From Protea cynaroides (taxonomy: Eukaryota; Streptophyta; Magnoliopsida; Proteales; Proteaceae), in NCBI GenBank assembly GCA_028583415.1, contig CM053265.1, positions 23,382,830-23,446,829 on the forward strand: 64,000 nucleotides of DNA, written 5' to 3'. Made by a program: the position numbers and the translations under genes. This document shows positions 11,544 to 22,429 of the stretch, piece by piece. The notes beneath the pieces are model-generated. The model searched no databases. It was not told the DNA's origin and worked only from the letters and a program-made list of their open reading frames with translations. How positions within the stretch are numbered: position 1 is the stretch's first letter; each line of letters starts with the position of its first letter.

Positions 11544-12165
11544 TGTCACACCCAAAAACTGTAGTCGCATAGGTGTAACTGAATTCCTTGCAGTCATACT
11601 TTTGTAGTGTTTACTGTTAACCCAACCTATAACATTCCCTTCCCAAGAGAGGGAAATGAATCACTGGTCGAACAAAGAACACATGAGAGCAATGAATAAA
11701 CATGTAAAATTTTTTTTTACGTCATCTCAACTGATAATACCTACTATCTCATCTGTCATTAACTTTGATCCATTTTTAATATTTTAAAACATATAGTGGA
11801 AGTCTTAAACTATACATTCTATTAAATTGGTGCCAATACTATTTTTTACATAAACAAACTTAATTACTTAAATTACATCCAAGGTATAGGCCTTCTACAA
11901 AAACCTGCTACCCACACAACTAAAATATCAACTACATAGAGTTTACATTATACACATACATAATCAAAATACTTTAATAAGTCAAGAGGTCCAAACTTCC
12001 TCTTGGATTACCACCTACTGTTTGTTTCTTCTCCTTGAGCTTGTTGTAATCACTTGTAAAACATGTGAATCAACTGGGATGAGTCGAAGCTCAGTGAATA
12101 GCTAACAACTTGGTAGGAATATATTCAATAAACATCATATCAAACATATAATAAATCAAGAAAAC
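11544..12165 (-). mobile_element. LTR fragment D2 (outermost of the nest)
   Basis: It starts TGTCACACCC, the terminal sequence shared by LTRs in this window, directly after integrase of element D. It carries AAGCTCAGTGAATAGC, which corresponds to a block in the other LTRs. It breaks off where LTR C2 begins. No right half or internal region was found. Confidence 0.5.
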
Positions 12166-13059
12166 TGTCACACCCCAATTCTGGATTAACCAGTAATGTG
12201 ATGAACCGTCAATAAATCAACGACTCAATCAAGATTTCGTATAGGCCATACCCACTATATTAAACCAAACACATTCCATAGTAGTAATCAGAGATAATAA
12301 ATAAAATAAGCGAAAGTCTTTATAATTAATGAACTGAGGTCCAACAATGATAAATAAGTAAATAAATCCAATTATCTTCAAAAGACTCAAGACATAAAAT
12401 AAATTAATCCATTACATGTTCCAATACACAAATGTAACTAAACTAGTCAAAGACACATTGGTTGCATTTGCATGACGGATCATGCGCATCCCCCACAGCT
12501 TTTACGTCCATAGCCGCCATGTTTCCATACAACGGTGCATTCACGTAGTCTTCTATAGTAGGACTTGCATCATCAATTAAAAATATTCAACGTCGAAAGG
12601 GTGAGCACACATCACGGCTCAGTGAGTAAACAAAACAATGCGCAACCATATGCATGCATTCAATTCATATCTTTGGTCTGGTTTTAAGTTTGCAACTGTG
12701 CTATAGAAAGGATTAACGGTCACCGCAGCTCTATACACCAGTGTGTGAATCTGCCCAATAGATCAAACACCATTGTAGTCCCACATGCACCCACCATAGA
12801 ATAGAGATAGAGCTAAAGTATCCGGATCATACACGGCCAACACTTCCCCTGATGCCCTACCCATACCAACAGGTAAGTTCCTATTGGCAAGGGTATACAA
12901 ACTGGGCTTGCAACTAACCAATCCTAATGTCATCCAAATGTATCCAAGGCCTCACCTCAACATCCCTCAATATGTCCATAGAGATAGAGCTAATGCCCCC
13001 CGATAAAGTCAAAGACCACACGTTCGGAGACCACCTCCCTTGATGCCCTACGATGTAAT
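12166..13059 (-). mobile_element. LTR fragment C2
   Basis: It begins TGTCACACCCC and follows the left LTR of element C (55494 onwards): the same GCATGACGGATCATGCGCAT-like block, GTGAGCACACATCACGGCTC, and GGCCAACACTTCCCCTGATG. It stops in GATGCCCTACGATGTAAT at 13059, mid-LTR, where LTR B2 starts. Its remainder was not located. Confidence 0.65.
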
Positions 13060-13148
13060 TGTCACATCCCAAATCTGGACTAACCAGTGGTATGATGAAC
13101 CTTCACAAGAACCAATGGTTCAAACTAGGATCTCGTATAGGCTACGCT
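13060..13148 (-). mobile_element. LTR B2, first part (split by element A)
   Basis: These 89 bp (TGTCACATCCCAAATCTGG to CGTATAGGCTACGCT) match the beginning of the element B LTR at 42391. The continuation resumes at 29411 (ATGCCAACCATGTTAAA), on the other side of the 16.3-kb composite element A. Confidence 0.8.
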
Positions 13149-14662
13149 TGTCACACCCCAATTTTAGCAGAACCAGAAGTGTGAGTGAACCGGCTCTAAA
13201 CCACGGTTCACACCAGGATCTCAATAGACCATGTCAACCAATCATTCTCAAGCAATCTAACAAAATCAGAGATATAATGCATAGCAGCGGAAATAATTTA
13301 TAACAATGGCTGAACTAAATGATAATTTAAAAATATTAATTCAATTATTACATCATCCATCAAAGTTTAAATAATATTTATTTACAAGTTTAACAGAAAA
13401 TAACGAATAATCCAATCACAAAGAAAAGACACAGAAGGAGCACTCGCATAACGCATCATGCTCGTCCTCCACACTCTGTGTCTCCAGGGTAGCCATCGTA
13501 CTGTAGGCTGGGGCGGTCACGAAGTCCTCCACCGTATACCCTGCATCCAAATCTGAAAAGAGATATATATATCGGGGTAAGCTACAACACAGCTCAGTAA
13601 AACACAAGACCAATGCAACATCCACATGCATGAGATAACATTACAATTTGGGCCAGGTATAACTTGCAAATGTGCTATGGTAAGGTTTGGCGGCCACTGC
13701 ACCTCCATGCACGAGAGTGTGAGCACACCCAACAGTCAGGCACCTACCACACTATTGTTGTTGCCCCACATCACTCACTCCGGTATAGAGATAGGACTCG
13801 AGTCTGGCAGGCAGGAAGAACCACAATCCCACGTCCTCCCCCTGATACCCCATACCGTACCAATACCTAAACCCCTATTGGCAAGGGCTTGCAAGTGGGT
13901 TCCGTTTCTAACCAGTCCTAGATGTCATTACATGTAGGCTCCACCCTAGTACAGCCGTCTACGGCATAGGGATAGAGCTAGAGCGTGCAGGCCAGGCTGG
14001 AGACCACAATACCTCACCTCCCCCTGATACCCTACCCGCAACAAGCATACCAAGTTGGAACTATACGCAAGTAGGCCCTACCCCAACATCACTCCCTATG
14101 GCATAGGGATAGAGCTAAAGCGTCATGGCCAGGTCAACGTCGACGTCGAAGATCACCATGCCACATCACTGTGTGCCAGATCAACGTCAACATCGGAGAC
14201 CACCTGCCATAACCTCCCCCTGATACCCCACCCATACCAAGCATGCTAAGATAAGGTACTACTGAAAGGTGTCGGGGTGAGGAATGATCCCAGGCCCCTG
14301 GCCCTTCCCATTCCACACTCCAACTAAAATAATCACAGGTCTAACATCCATCACACCTAGCATATGAAATGCATGAACAGATAAAGCAAATAGAAATTAC
14401 ACTACATGACATGTGATATGTACAATCCATCAAACAAAGCATACAAATTGATACAGAAAGTAAAGAGCTCTCTAAAGTTTATTATTAATTCTTTAATTTA
14501 AGTTTCGGGTCTTGTCCCTTACCTGACGCGTGGTATCAATCCCTTTCGGCGTCAGACGTTTCACATAAAAATCCTACACAACCATATTTACATGTTAATT
14601 TCCATTTATTAGAGTTTTAGAAGCCAAAACCCGGCTTTCCCAAACAAACAGGGCTCGGAACA

Positions 14663-14880
14663 CATACCGGTCTCGCACATACCGGTCACAGGATAGTGCA
14701 ACCGGTATGGTGAGACCGGTATATATACCGGATGCACACATACCGGTCTAACTCAGATCTGACTGAGTGAGACCGGTATGGTGCCTGCGGTATGCATACC
14801 GGATGCACACATACCGGTCTCACTCAGATCTGGCTGAGTGCGACCGGTATGGTGCCAGCGGTATACACCGCGACCCATAC
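14663..14880. repeat. CATACCGGT palindromic array, LTR A leader cluster
   Basis: There are about eleven copies of ACCGGT in the contexts CATACCGGTCTC, CATACCGGTCAC and GACCGGTATG, in alternating orientation. Part is a 71-bp tandem unit (starts near 14731 and 14802). Each unit is itself a near palindrome around AGATCT. The cluster lies on the transcribed side of the TATA-like site at 15284. Confidence 0.9.
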
Positions 14881-15283
14881 TGCTGGACTCGCCCAAGGGT
14901 ATACCATACGGCGTGATTCCGAGAGCAATGTCTCCACGGGTAGCTCCCTAAGGTCTCACCTATCCTCTGCTAGGGTCCGATCCCTGTAAAGTCCTACGGA
15001 TCGTGGCTAGAACGCCGCATAGCGACCCAGATCCGAAAAGAGACAAGAAAAGGCATCTAGGGCATAAATCATCAGATCCACCCTACGGGTAGGTCGCCGC
15101 TTCGCGGCTCCGATCCGATAATCAACACTACAGGAAAGATAGAGCACTTACCGGTAGCGGTTGTCAGATGGCGGCGTGTTCCTCCACCGGCGGCTCCTTC
15201 CTGGGCGGCGTCTTCCTCCTTGAACCTCCTCAACTCCTTCTCCGAACGGATGGGTTTACAAAGAGGTTCACGAAGTGTCTCCC

Positions 15284-15299
15284 CCTCTATTAATAGAGG
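15284..15299 (-). promoter_or_regulatory. Palindromic TATA-like site, left LTR A
   Basis: The palindrome CCTCTATTAATAGAGG sits between the two motif clusters, at the place where the element B LTR has CTATATATAG. The inferred direction is minus, toward gag of the element. The same palindrome occurs in the other two A LTRs (24376-24391 and 29011-29026). Confidence 0.45.
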
Positions 15300-15397
15300 G
15301 AGGCCGTCCAAGGCACGCTCCCCCCTCATATGGAAACTTAAAGTTTCCATTTTTGAGAGAAACACAAGCTGGAGACGGACTCCAGCCGCTCCGAACT

Positions 15398-15518
15398 ATA
15401 CCGGTCTCGCACATACCGGTCGCAGGATAGTGCAACCGGTATGGTGAGACCGGTATGCCATACCGCTGGCCCATACCGGTCGCAGGATAGTGCGACCGGT
15501 ATGGTGAGACCGGTATGC
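15398..15518. repeat. CATACCGGT palindromic array, LTR A U3 cluster
   Basis: The second cluster lies about 100-230 bp upstream of the TATA-like site in element orientation. It has CCGGTCTCGCACATACCGG and a GACCGGTATGG/CCATACCGGTC pair twice. Open frames across it encode a meaningless repetitive peptide. Confidence 0.9.
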
Positions 15519-15683
15519 ACTTAACCGATTTTACACCTTTTTCGTACTTGAATTTGACTGGTTCTTCACCCGGCTTCTTGCGTGGTCCCTTGCCCGGCTT
15601 CGCTTTCCGATCCGGTTATGATTGGGGCACCTGTCATCGCATGAAACCATGGTTAAACCGGATTTTAGAGCACGGTTCTTACA

Positions 15684-15775
15684 ACTCTACCACCCTTAAA
15701 AGAAATTTTGTCCCCGAAATTTGCATGTAGGTCTTACAATTCCCCCTCCCTTAAAAGAATTCCGCCCCCGAAATT
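15684..15775 (-). promoter_or_regulatory. Duplicated polypurine tract, element A left end
   Basis: On the minus strand two similar blocks follow each other: AAGGGAGGGGGAATTGTAAG and CTTTTAAGGGTGGTAGAG, each preceded by a GGGGACGAAATT-like stretch. The second abuts the LTR start TGTAAGAACC and should be the plus-strand primer. The first also ends in TTGTAAGACC, so it looks like a duplicated PPT plus LTR-start boundary. Confidence 0.6.
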
Positions 15776-17394
15776 GTACGTACCTTCAGAGTCGAAAAGA
15801 CGGGGGTATTCTTGTCGTATGGCATCCTCCTCTTCCCAAATAATTTCCTTTATTTCCTGACTTTTCCAAAGCACTTTGACATAGTAGATATCCCGCCTTC
15901 GAAGATGTTGTACCTTTCTGCTAAGGAGTTGGATTGACACCACCTCGAAGGTTAAGTCTTCTGTCAACTCTGGGGGATCAGCAACAAGGATATGCAAAGG
16001 ATCTCGCACATACTTCTTCAGTAGGGACACGTGGAAGACATCGTGGACGCTAGACATTGCCGGTGGCAATGCAAGTTGATAGGCCACTTTGCCGCACCGG
16101 GACAAAATTTCATAGGGCCCCACATATCTTGGACACAATTTCCCTTTTCTGCCAAACCGCTTCAGGCCTCGTACTGGTGATAACTTCAAAAACACTTTAT
16201 CACCTACCATAAATTCAAGATCCCGCCCTTGTTATCGGCATAGTGCTTCGACGCCTTTGAGCTGTCTTCACCCGGTTCTGATTTGATCCTTTGCCTTGCA
16301 GGTTTCCTCTACAAATTCAGGTCCAACGATCCTTCTTTCACCGACTTCATCCCATAATAGAGGTGTCCGGCATTTCTTACCATACAAAGCTTCATATGGG
16401 GCCATCTGGATCGTAGACTGGTAATTGTTGTTGTAGGCAAACTCAATGAGAGATAGCTTCTCATCCCAAGCCCCCTTGAAGTCAATAGCACATGCCCGAA
16501 GCATGTCTTCTAAAATCTGGATGGTCCTTTCATTGACCATCTGTTTGAGGGTGGAAGGCTGTGCTAAACTTCAATTTCGTTCCCATTGCCTTCTGCAGTC
16601 CTTCCCAGAACCTGGATGTGAAGCGAGGGTCTCTGTCAGACACAATACTTTCTGGGACCCCATGGAGCCTGACTATGTTGTTTACATACAACCTTGCCAA
16701 CCTATCCATGGTATACTGGGGTTTGACAGGGATAAATCTAGCAGTTTTGGTGAGGCGATCCACAATTACCCATACTGCATTCACCGACCTCAGAGTCATG
16801 GGTAGACCAGTGACGAAGTCCATGGTAATACAATCCCATTTCCACATGGGCTCGGGCAATGGTTGTAGTAGTCCTGCAGGTCTCTGTCTTTTCGCCTTGA
16901 CTTGGCGACGGTTTAAGCATTGGAACACATGTCGAGCCACATCGGCTTTCATTCCCCTCCACCCGGTACAACCTTTTCAAGTCGTGGTACATTTTTCGTC
17001 GTTGCCGGGGTGTGCGAATATGGGGTGGAGTGAGCTTCCAACATAATCCGATTTTCGGATTTCCGGATCTTCATCCCTTGGGTATGCAAAAACGCCCACG
17101 ATATCTGAGTACCTTGTCTGCATCTAGAGTGAAATCAGGATTGGCTCGACCCTTTTCCAAATCCTCTTGAACTGTCCTGAGGTATGGGTCCTGTAAGACT
17201 GCTGCCTTTAATTCTTCCTTCAGGTCGGGCAAAATCTTTAATGCTGCAAACATTAAGGTAAATTGGTGTATCAACCCTTGCTCAATGAGATCATCAGCTG
17301 ACTCAATTAGGTGTTGTTCTTCGTCCTCTGATGTTTCAGAAACAGCAGCGCCCAACGCTGCATTAGTTATTGGTCCTGCTTCAGGGTTCGATGC
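15734..17394 (-). pseudogene. Element A: integrase with chromodomain-like C-terminus
   Basis: Order on the minus strand: pre-integrase linker (PDLKEELKAAVLQDPYLRTV), zinc-binding region (mutated), catalytic core with Asp in KWDCITMDFVTG, Asp in SIVSDRDPRFTS and Glu in RTIQILEDM, then the GDKVFLKLSP domain, and a C-terminal stretch QHLRRRDIYYVKVLWKS to WEEEDAIRQEYPRLF. That last part matches the chromodomain-like tail of chromoviruses, which targets integration. The gene is broken by a frameshift near 17071, one near 16535, and stops in the GDKV-proximal region. It ends LLREGEL just before the PPT. Confidence 0.85.
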
Positions 17395-18912
17395 CCATTT
17401 CTTGCTCAGTGCATCAGCTACTATGTTGGCCTTACCAGGGTGATACTAGATATCGCAGTCGTAGTCCTTGAGCAACTCTAACCACATCCTCTGCCTCATA
17501 TTCAAGTCCTTCTGGGTGAACAGATATGTCAGGCTCTTGTGGTCGGACTTAATCTGGAACTTTTCGCCATACAGGTAATGCCTCCAAATCTTGATAGCAT
17601 AAATGACCGCTGCCAACTCTAGGTCATGCGTAGGGTAGTTCTTTTCATGCTCCTTCAGCTGTCTTCAGGCATAAGTTATCACCTGCTCGCCTTGCATTAG
17701 CACACAACCCAGTCCCAGACCTGAAGCATCTGTATATAGCGTAAATGGGTGGTCTGGAGCTGGAATAGTCAGTATAGGTGCCGATACCAGCCTTGACTTC
17801 AACGTCTGGAAACATTTCTCGCACTCATCCGTCCATATGAACCTCTGCCCATTTTTGGTCAACTTGGTGAGTGGAACAGCAATCTTGGAATAGTTCTCCA
17901 CAAACCTTCTGTAGTATCCAGCCAAGCCCAGGAAACTACGAATTTGCACTGTCTTGGTTGCCTCCCAACTGACTATGGCTGAAATCTTGCTGGGGTCTAC
18001 CTTGATTCCTTCAGCTAACACCACATGACCAAGGAATGCCACTTCATCTAACCAGAACTCGCACTTCTTGAATTTTGCATACAGCTTTTCTTTCCTCAGT
18101 CTCTGTAATGCGGCTCTGAGATGCACTGCATACGTCTTCTGGTCCTTGGAGTATACAAGAATGTCATCAATGAAAACTATAACCGACGTATCCAACATGT
18201 CATGGAATACTCGGTTCATTAATTCCATAAATGAGGCCGGTGCGTTAGTCAATCCAAAGGACATCACAAGGAACTCGTAGTGTCCGTACCGTGTCCTGAA
18301 GGCGGTCTTTGGGATGTCTGAGTCCTTAATCTTTAGCTGGTGATACCCAGACCTCAGGTCGATCTTTGAAAACACACTTGAACCTTGCGGCTGATCAAAC
18401 AAGTCATCTATTCTAGGTAGTGGGTACCTGTTCTTGATAGTGAGCTTGTTCAACTCTCGATAATCCATGCACAGGCGCACACTGCCATCCTTTTTCTTGA
18501 CAAAGAGCACAGGTGCTCCCCAAGGTGAGATGCTTGGTCTTATAAACCCCTTGTCTAGTAGTTCCTGTAGTTGGGTTTTTAATTCTTTCAGCTCAGTAGG
18601 AGCCATCCTGTACGGAGCCTTAGACACAGGCGCCACCCCTGGTAGTAAGTCTATCACAAACTCGGTAGCCCCGTCGGTGGTAACCCTGGTAAATCTTCTT
18701 GAAACACATCAGGGAACTCCCGTACGACCTGGATGTCTTTCATTTTTGGTGCTTCAGCGGTCACATCCACCACTGACACAAGATATCCTACTCCTCCTTT
18801 CTCTAAGCACCTCTTTGCTTTTAAGGCTGAGAGTATGAGCTTCCTCTTTCTTGGCAACTTAACCCCTTTGAACTGGAACTCATTCCCATTCACGTCCTTG
18901 AGCATCAACGTC
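17395..18912 (-). pseudogene. Element A: reverse transcriptase and RNase H
   Basis: A 330-codon open frame (18657-17665) holds the RT fingers (KKKDGSVRLCMDYRELNKL), the palm with catalytic FIDDILVYSK intact, the thumb (LGLAGYYRRFVENYS) and the start of RNase H (TDASGLGLGC). RNase H continues after a stop (TGG to TAG type) through KSLTYLFTQKDLN to YHPGKANIVADALSKKW near 17400. Upstream, 18908-18654 encodes the protease-RT linker ending in EDLPGLPP, where a frameshift breaks the join. RT alone is the best preserved enzyme domain in the window. Confidence 0.88.
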
Positions 18913-19218
18913 TTCTCGGCACATAGCGATTCTTTGAGTGTTTAGCTAACCAGTCCATCCCCAGAATAACATCAAAATCTGACATCTCCAGTTGGACTAA
19001 GTTGGCTTTGAGATCTCGTCCCTCAATACACACTGGGCAAGGTCCATAATAGTCTTCTAATACCACATCGATCCCCATTGGTGACCGAACTAGCAGACTT
19101 GGTTGTAAGGTCTTGACGGGATGTCCTAGCCCTTTCCCGAAGGATACTGAGACAAACGAATGAGTGGCCCCAGAGTCAAACAGGACTCTTGCAGGTATCC
19201 CTGCTATATTTACTGTTC
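18913..19218 (-). pseudogene. Element A: aspartic protease
   Basis: On the minus strand the sequence runs from the intron acceptor into VLFDSGATHSFVS, with an intact catalytic DSG, and on to FDVILGMDWLAKHS. A frameshift directly after that motif ends the frame early (stop near 18943). It would cleave Gag-Pol during particle assembly. The catalytic motif is intact, unlike in elements C and D. Confidence 0.8.
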
Positions 19219-19299
19219 CTGAGGTTGTAAAATTCCCTTTTTAGCTTTAAATATGCAAACAAGTAATACAACAATTTAGGAGGAAGTGTAAAATAGTAC
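19219..19299 (-). other. Putative gag-pol intron in element A (81 nt)
   Basis: On the minus strand it starts ACAG|GTACTA and ends CCTCAG|GAACAG. Removal joins Gag to the protease in one frame. Without splicing, Gag ends after 20 extra residues at a TAA. It is AT-rich, as plant introns are. The same position holds a similar segment in elements C and D with little sequence conservation inside, which argues that only its ends and its frame effect matter. Confidence 0.65.
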
Positions 19300-20707
19300 C
19301 TGTAACCACATCTGGTGATGCGGGTGCCTCCTCAGTAGTAACGGCATATACCTTGCCCAACTGCTGCTCCTTCTTGGGTTGCGGGCATGATCTGGCATAG
19401 TGCCCCACCTGTTGACAGTTGTAGCACTTGACGTTAAGGGTCGGCCCCGTTGCTTGCGAGGCCATTGCAGGAGCCGATCTGGGAGGTATGGTACTAGCTT
19501 GCGGCCTGAATGGACGGTATGGCCTGTTGCCTCGTCCGCCTCCACCTTGGAACTCGGTATTCGGCCTCTTCAAACCTCGGTTCTGGGCCATAAAGCTGTC
19601 CCTCTGACTTGACTCAATGACACGAGCCACCTGTACAGCTTCATTGTAAATGACTAAACCTCGACCTATTACATGTTCCCTGATCGCGCCTCGTAGGCCC
19701 ATGGTAAAACGGCGAGTCTTAGTCTCTTCCTCTTGCATGCTGGTGGGAGCGAAGAAAAACAACTCCTCATACCTCTACTGATACGCCTCTACAGTCATCT
19801 GTGATTGCTGCAGATTTAGGAATCCCTTCTCCATCTGGTCACGGAAACTCCTGGGGAAGTATTTGTCGAAGAAGGCCTCTTTGAATATAGGCCAGGTAAT
19901 AATCTAGTGCTTTGTTACCAAGTACATTCGAATGGAATTCCACCACCCATTGGCCTCTTCCTTCAACATGTGAGTAGCATACAAGACCTTATGTCCATCC
20001 TGACAGTCCAACAGCCTGAAATTTTTCTCCATCTCTGATATCCAATTGTCTGGCCACGTGCTTTCCCGAACTTCCTCGTGAATGTGGGTGGTTTAAGCTT
20101 CAAGAACCCATCCACTGCCTTGGCAAGGCTGTTCTGAGCATACGGCGCTTGTCCATACCACTGTGGCTGATAAGCGTAGCCACCTTGATCGCCTCCCCGA
20201 TAGCCACCATAGTGTGCACCGGATATGGACCCGGTACCGTCCCCGATACCCTCCGTGGTCCTGATTATATACTGGTGTACTGGTAACCGGGTGAGGTTCA
20301 GTGACGGGTGGTTCTTGCTGCATTGGTATTTCAGTGCCTGTGTTTACCCCCATAGGTGTTGCTTGAACATTTTCTGCACTGGTGACTGGCACCTCTGTAG
20401 GTGCTGGTACAGGCCCAAGTGGTCTGAACATTTTTGTTATTTCTTCAAAAAACTTCTTTTGCTGTGCCTCCATGCTAGACATAAAATTTGCCATCTTTAT
20501 TTCGGAGCTTGAAGATGGCTGCCCCTGGGATGGCGACTCTTCACTCGCCTGCCTTAAATTCTCAGTTGCGTTCAGGGGGTTCTGCTCTTCCCCACTTATT
20601 CTCTCTTCTTGTCCTTTAGAGTTCTCAGTACCTGAACTCCTGTCTATAGCAGGCGTCCTTGAGCGATGACGTCTGCGCTGAAACCTTCGACCATTACCTC
20701 TTGCCAT
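19300..20707 (-). pseudogene. Element A: gag (capsid-nucleocapsid)
   Basis: The start is taken at MARGNGRRFQRRRHRS (20707), an Arg-rich N-terminus typical of this group. A longer upstream frame exists but is less likely. Next come a low-complexity Pro/Thr/Glu stretch, the retrotransposon Gag domain (WW, then FPRSFRDQMEKGFL, then FFFAPTS), and a CCHC zinc knuckle CYNCQQVGHYARSC at about 19405-19440. It ends PDVVTG at the intron donor. A frameshift near 20210 and stops near 19900 and 19780 break it. The frame downstream of 19762 is intact. Confidence 0.8.
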
Positions 20708-21035
20708 TGGTACTTTACTCTGCCTTGTAAGAACCTGAATACATCGAAACACATGGAGCAATTTAGAAAAAAATGTATCCCAACAATTTATAGTCTCAAC
20801 ATGTGCATCTAGTATTTAACAAGAGTGGCAAGGAAAGAGGAAAAAGTAACAGAAAGTAATCAGGCTAAAATTTTCAAAATTTCCTAGATGAATCCTCATT
20901 TCACCAACTTACACAGAAGAAAGGTGGAAAATCCCCCTGTTCAAAGTTTTTGATATTGATTTGTACAATCCCAAATACCCCTGGGGTTTCTCGGCAAGGA
21001 TACTGAACTTTCGGGGAGAAAATCCCACTTTGCCC
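20708..21035 (-). other. Element A leader between gag and motif array
   Basis: Untranslated region next to gag. It is AT-rich with no recognisable gene. Confidence 0.5.
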
Positions 21036-21330
21036 ATACCGGTCGGACCATACCGCTGGGAGGTACCGGTCGCGGAATAGCGAGTCCGGTATACCTCGCA
21101 GCAGGTACCGGTCGCGGGGTACCGTTGGGAGGTACCGGTCGCTGGATAGCGAGACCGGTATACCTCACAGCAAGTACCGGTCGCGGGGTACCACTGGGAG
21201 GTACCGGTCGCTGGATAGAGAGACCGGTATACCTCACAGCAGGTACCGGTCGCGGGGTACCGCTGGGAGGTACCGGTCGCGGGGTACCGCTGGGAGGTAC
21301 CGGTCGCTGGATAGCGCGACCGGTATACCA
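21036..21330. repeat. GGTACCGGTCGC array in the element A leader
   Basis: A third array of the family A word lies outside any LTR. The unit is 69 bp with starts of its GCTGGATAG block at 21072, 21141, 21210 and, after an extra 27 bp, 21306. It contains GGTACCGGTCGC and GACCGGTATACC in opposite orientations. It lies between gag (minus) and the antisense gene (plus), upstream of both, which is where a bidirectional control region would be. Confidence 0.9.
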
Positions 21331-22425
21331 AGAGACAGAATTTTTTCCTTAAAATCGCGATTTTCTTCTCTTTTTTCTCATTTCTTCTTTGGCTTAGACT
21401 CCGGTGGCGATTCCTCTCCGCTTCTCCGAGTTACTACGGTGCATCCGGAGTCCTTTGGATCGGTTTTCACTCGTGCAAGAGTCCCCACCACGTCTCAAAG
21501 GTACGCTCTTCTCTCTTCCTCTCTTTTAGATAATTTTACATCGCCTTTTTACCCAAAACTTAGTTTTCTCTCCAATTGAGGTATTCTAACCGTGGAAAAC
21601 TCTTCTCGTTGCTTGGGAAAGGTTCTTGGGGTCCCTTTGAGTGAAACCCCTCAACCTATTTGAAGTTACATCGGTTGGTTTGCAAGAAATCAACAAAAAT
21701 CGATTTTTAACCTAGGTTTTGGGAAAATCTCGATTTTTCTTGTATTTGTTTGATTTCTCCCAATATTTCACCTGGTATGCCTAAGTTTGGTTTGATGGAA
21801 GAGAGTGGGGGTTACATAAGTCCTCCTCCCCAAACTTTTGGGTGAGTTTGAGGCTTTTACACCTTTTACAGCCGTTACTCTGCCGAAATTTCTCAAAATT
21901 TAACACTAACCGTTATGTTTCCTTGATTTCACAGGTTATATAATTTCTACACTTCAAGGAGACGTTCCATCAAACAATATGAGCAGCTCGCCTCCCCCAG
22001 TCACCTCGTATAACGAGAGGTATTTTCGTTCGGCGACGGCCGCTTCACGGTTTGCTTGGTTTCAGTCCAAGAAAATAGAATCCGGCCGGTACGTCAACCT
22101 GGAGCATCTCCATCGCTTCGATATAGCGTCGGCTTTCGGGATTATGGGGTGGTTACCTGTCTTACAGTATCGAGAACGTACCCGTCCTAATCTGGTAAAG
22201 CTATTTTTCTCAAACCTGGAGGTGGAAGGAGATGTAGATGACTGGGACAGTGCTAGAAATTTGCGCATCACAAGCTATGTGAAAGGGGTGGTGATCTCCT
22301 TCAACATAGCAGAGCTAGCCATTCTGCTAGGGGTTCCAGACGATGGGGACCTTGTCTACTGTGCCCCCAGGGTCAAAGGGTACCTTGATGAGTACCCCAG
22401 GGAGATCATAGCCGCACAGATATGA
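21331..22425 (+). CDS. Antisense gene of element A, plant transposon-associated protein, truncated
   Basis: The coding part is 21979-22425 (148 codons). It is preceded by a 5' UTR exon (about 21350-21500) and an intron 21501-21934 (CAAAG|GTACGC to TTTCACAG|GTTATA). Key segments are YFRSATAASRFAWF, GRYVNLEHLHRFD, TRPNLVKLFFSNLEV, LRITSYVKGVVISF and ELAILLGVPDDG. The same order occurs in the antisense gene of element C (61153-60053), which is 366 codons long, so this copy lacks its C-terminal 60 percent. It is cut where the inverted integrase begins. The pattern resembles the putative plant transposon protein domain found beside plant LTR elements; that name is from memory. The function is unknown. 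The frame is free of stops. Confidence 0.65.
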
Positions 22426-22429
22426 TTTA

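Larger units (their letters stand above)
13149..15683 (-). mobile_element. Element A, left LTR (3' LTR, minus)
   Basis: It begins TGTCACACCCC and ends GGTTCTTACA, so TG...CA holds on either strand. Its length is 2535 bp. It lacks a segment of about 135 bp (break near 15087) that the other two A LTRs keep. It contains two clusters of the CATACCGGT word (14663-14880 and 15398-15518) and a palindromic TATA-like site between them. By eye it differs from the right LTR at roughly eight positions in the first 330 bases, so it is fairly young compared with element B. Confidence 0.9.

Noticed and set aside
14663..14880. Array of regularly spaced repeats resembling a CRISPR
   Set aside because: Units are LTR-internal, inverted and without unique spacers, there are no cas genes, and the genome is a plant.
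20909..21352. Long open frames through the CCGGT arrays encoding repeated RYPATGTSQ-type peptides on both strands
   Set aside because: They are by-products of a tandem DNA repeat without stops. The same effect appears in the LTR arrays, and no signal peptide or start context supports a protein.
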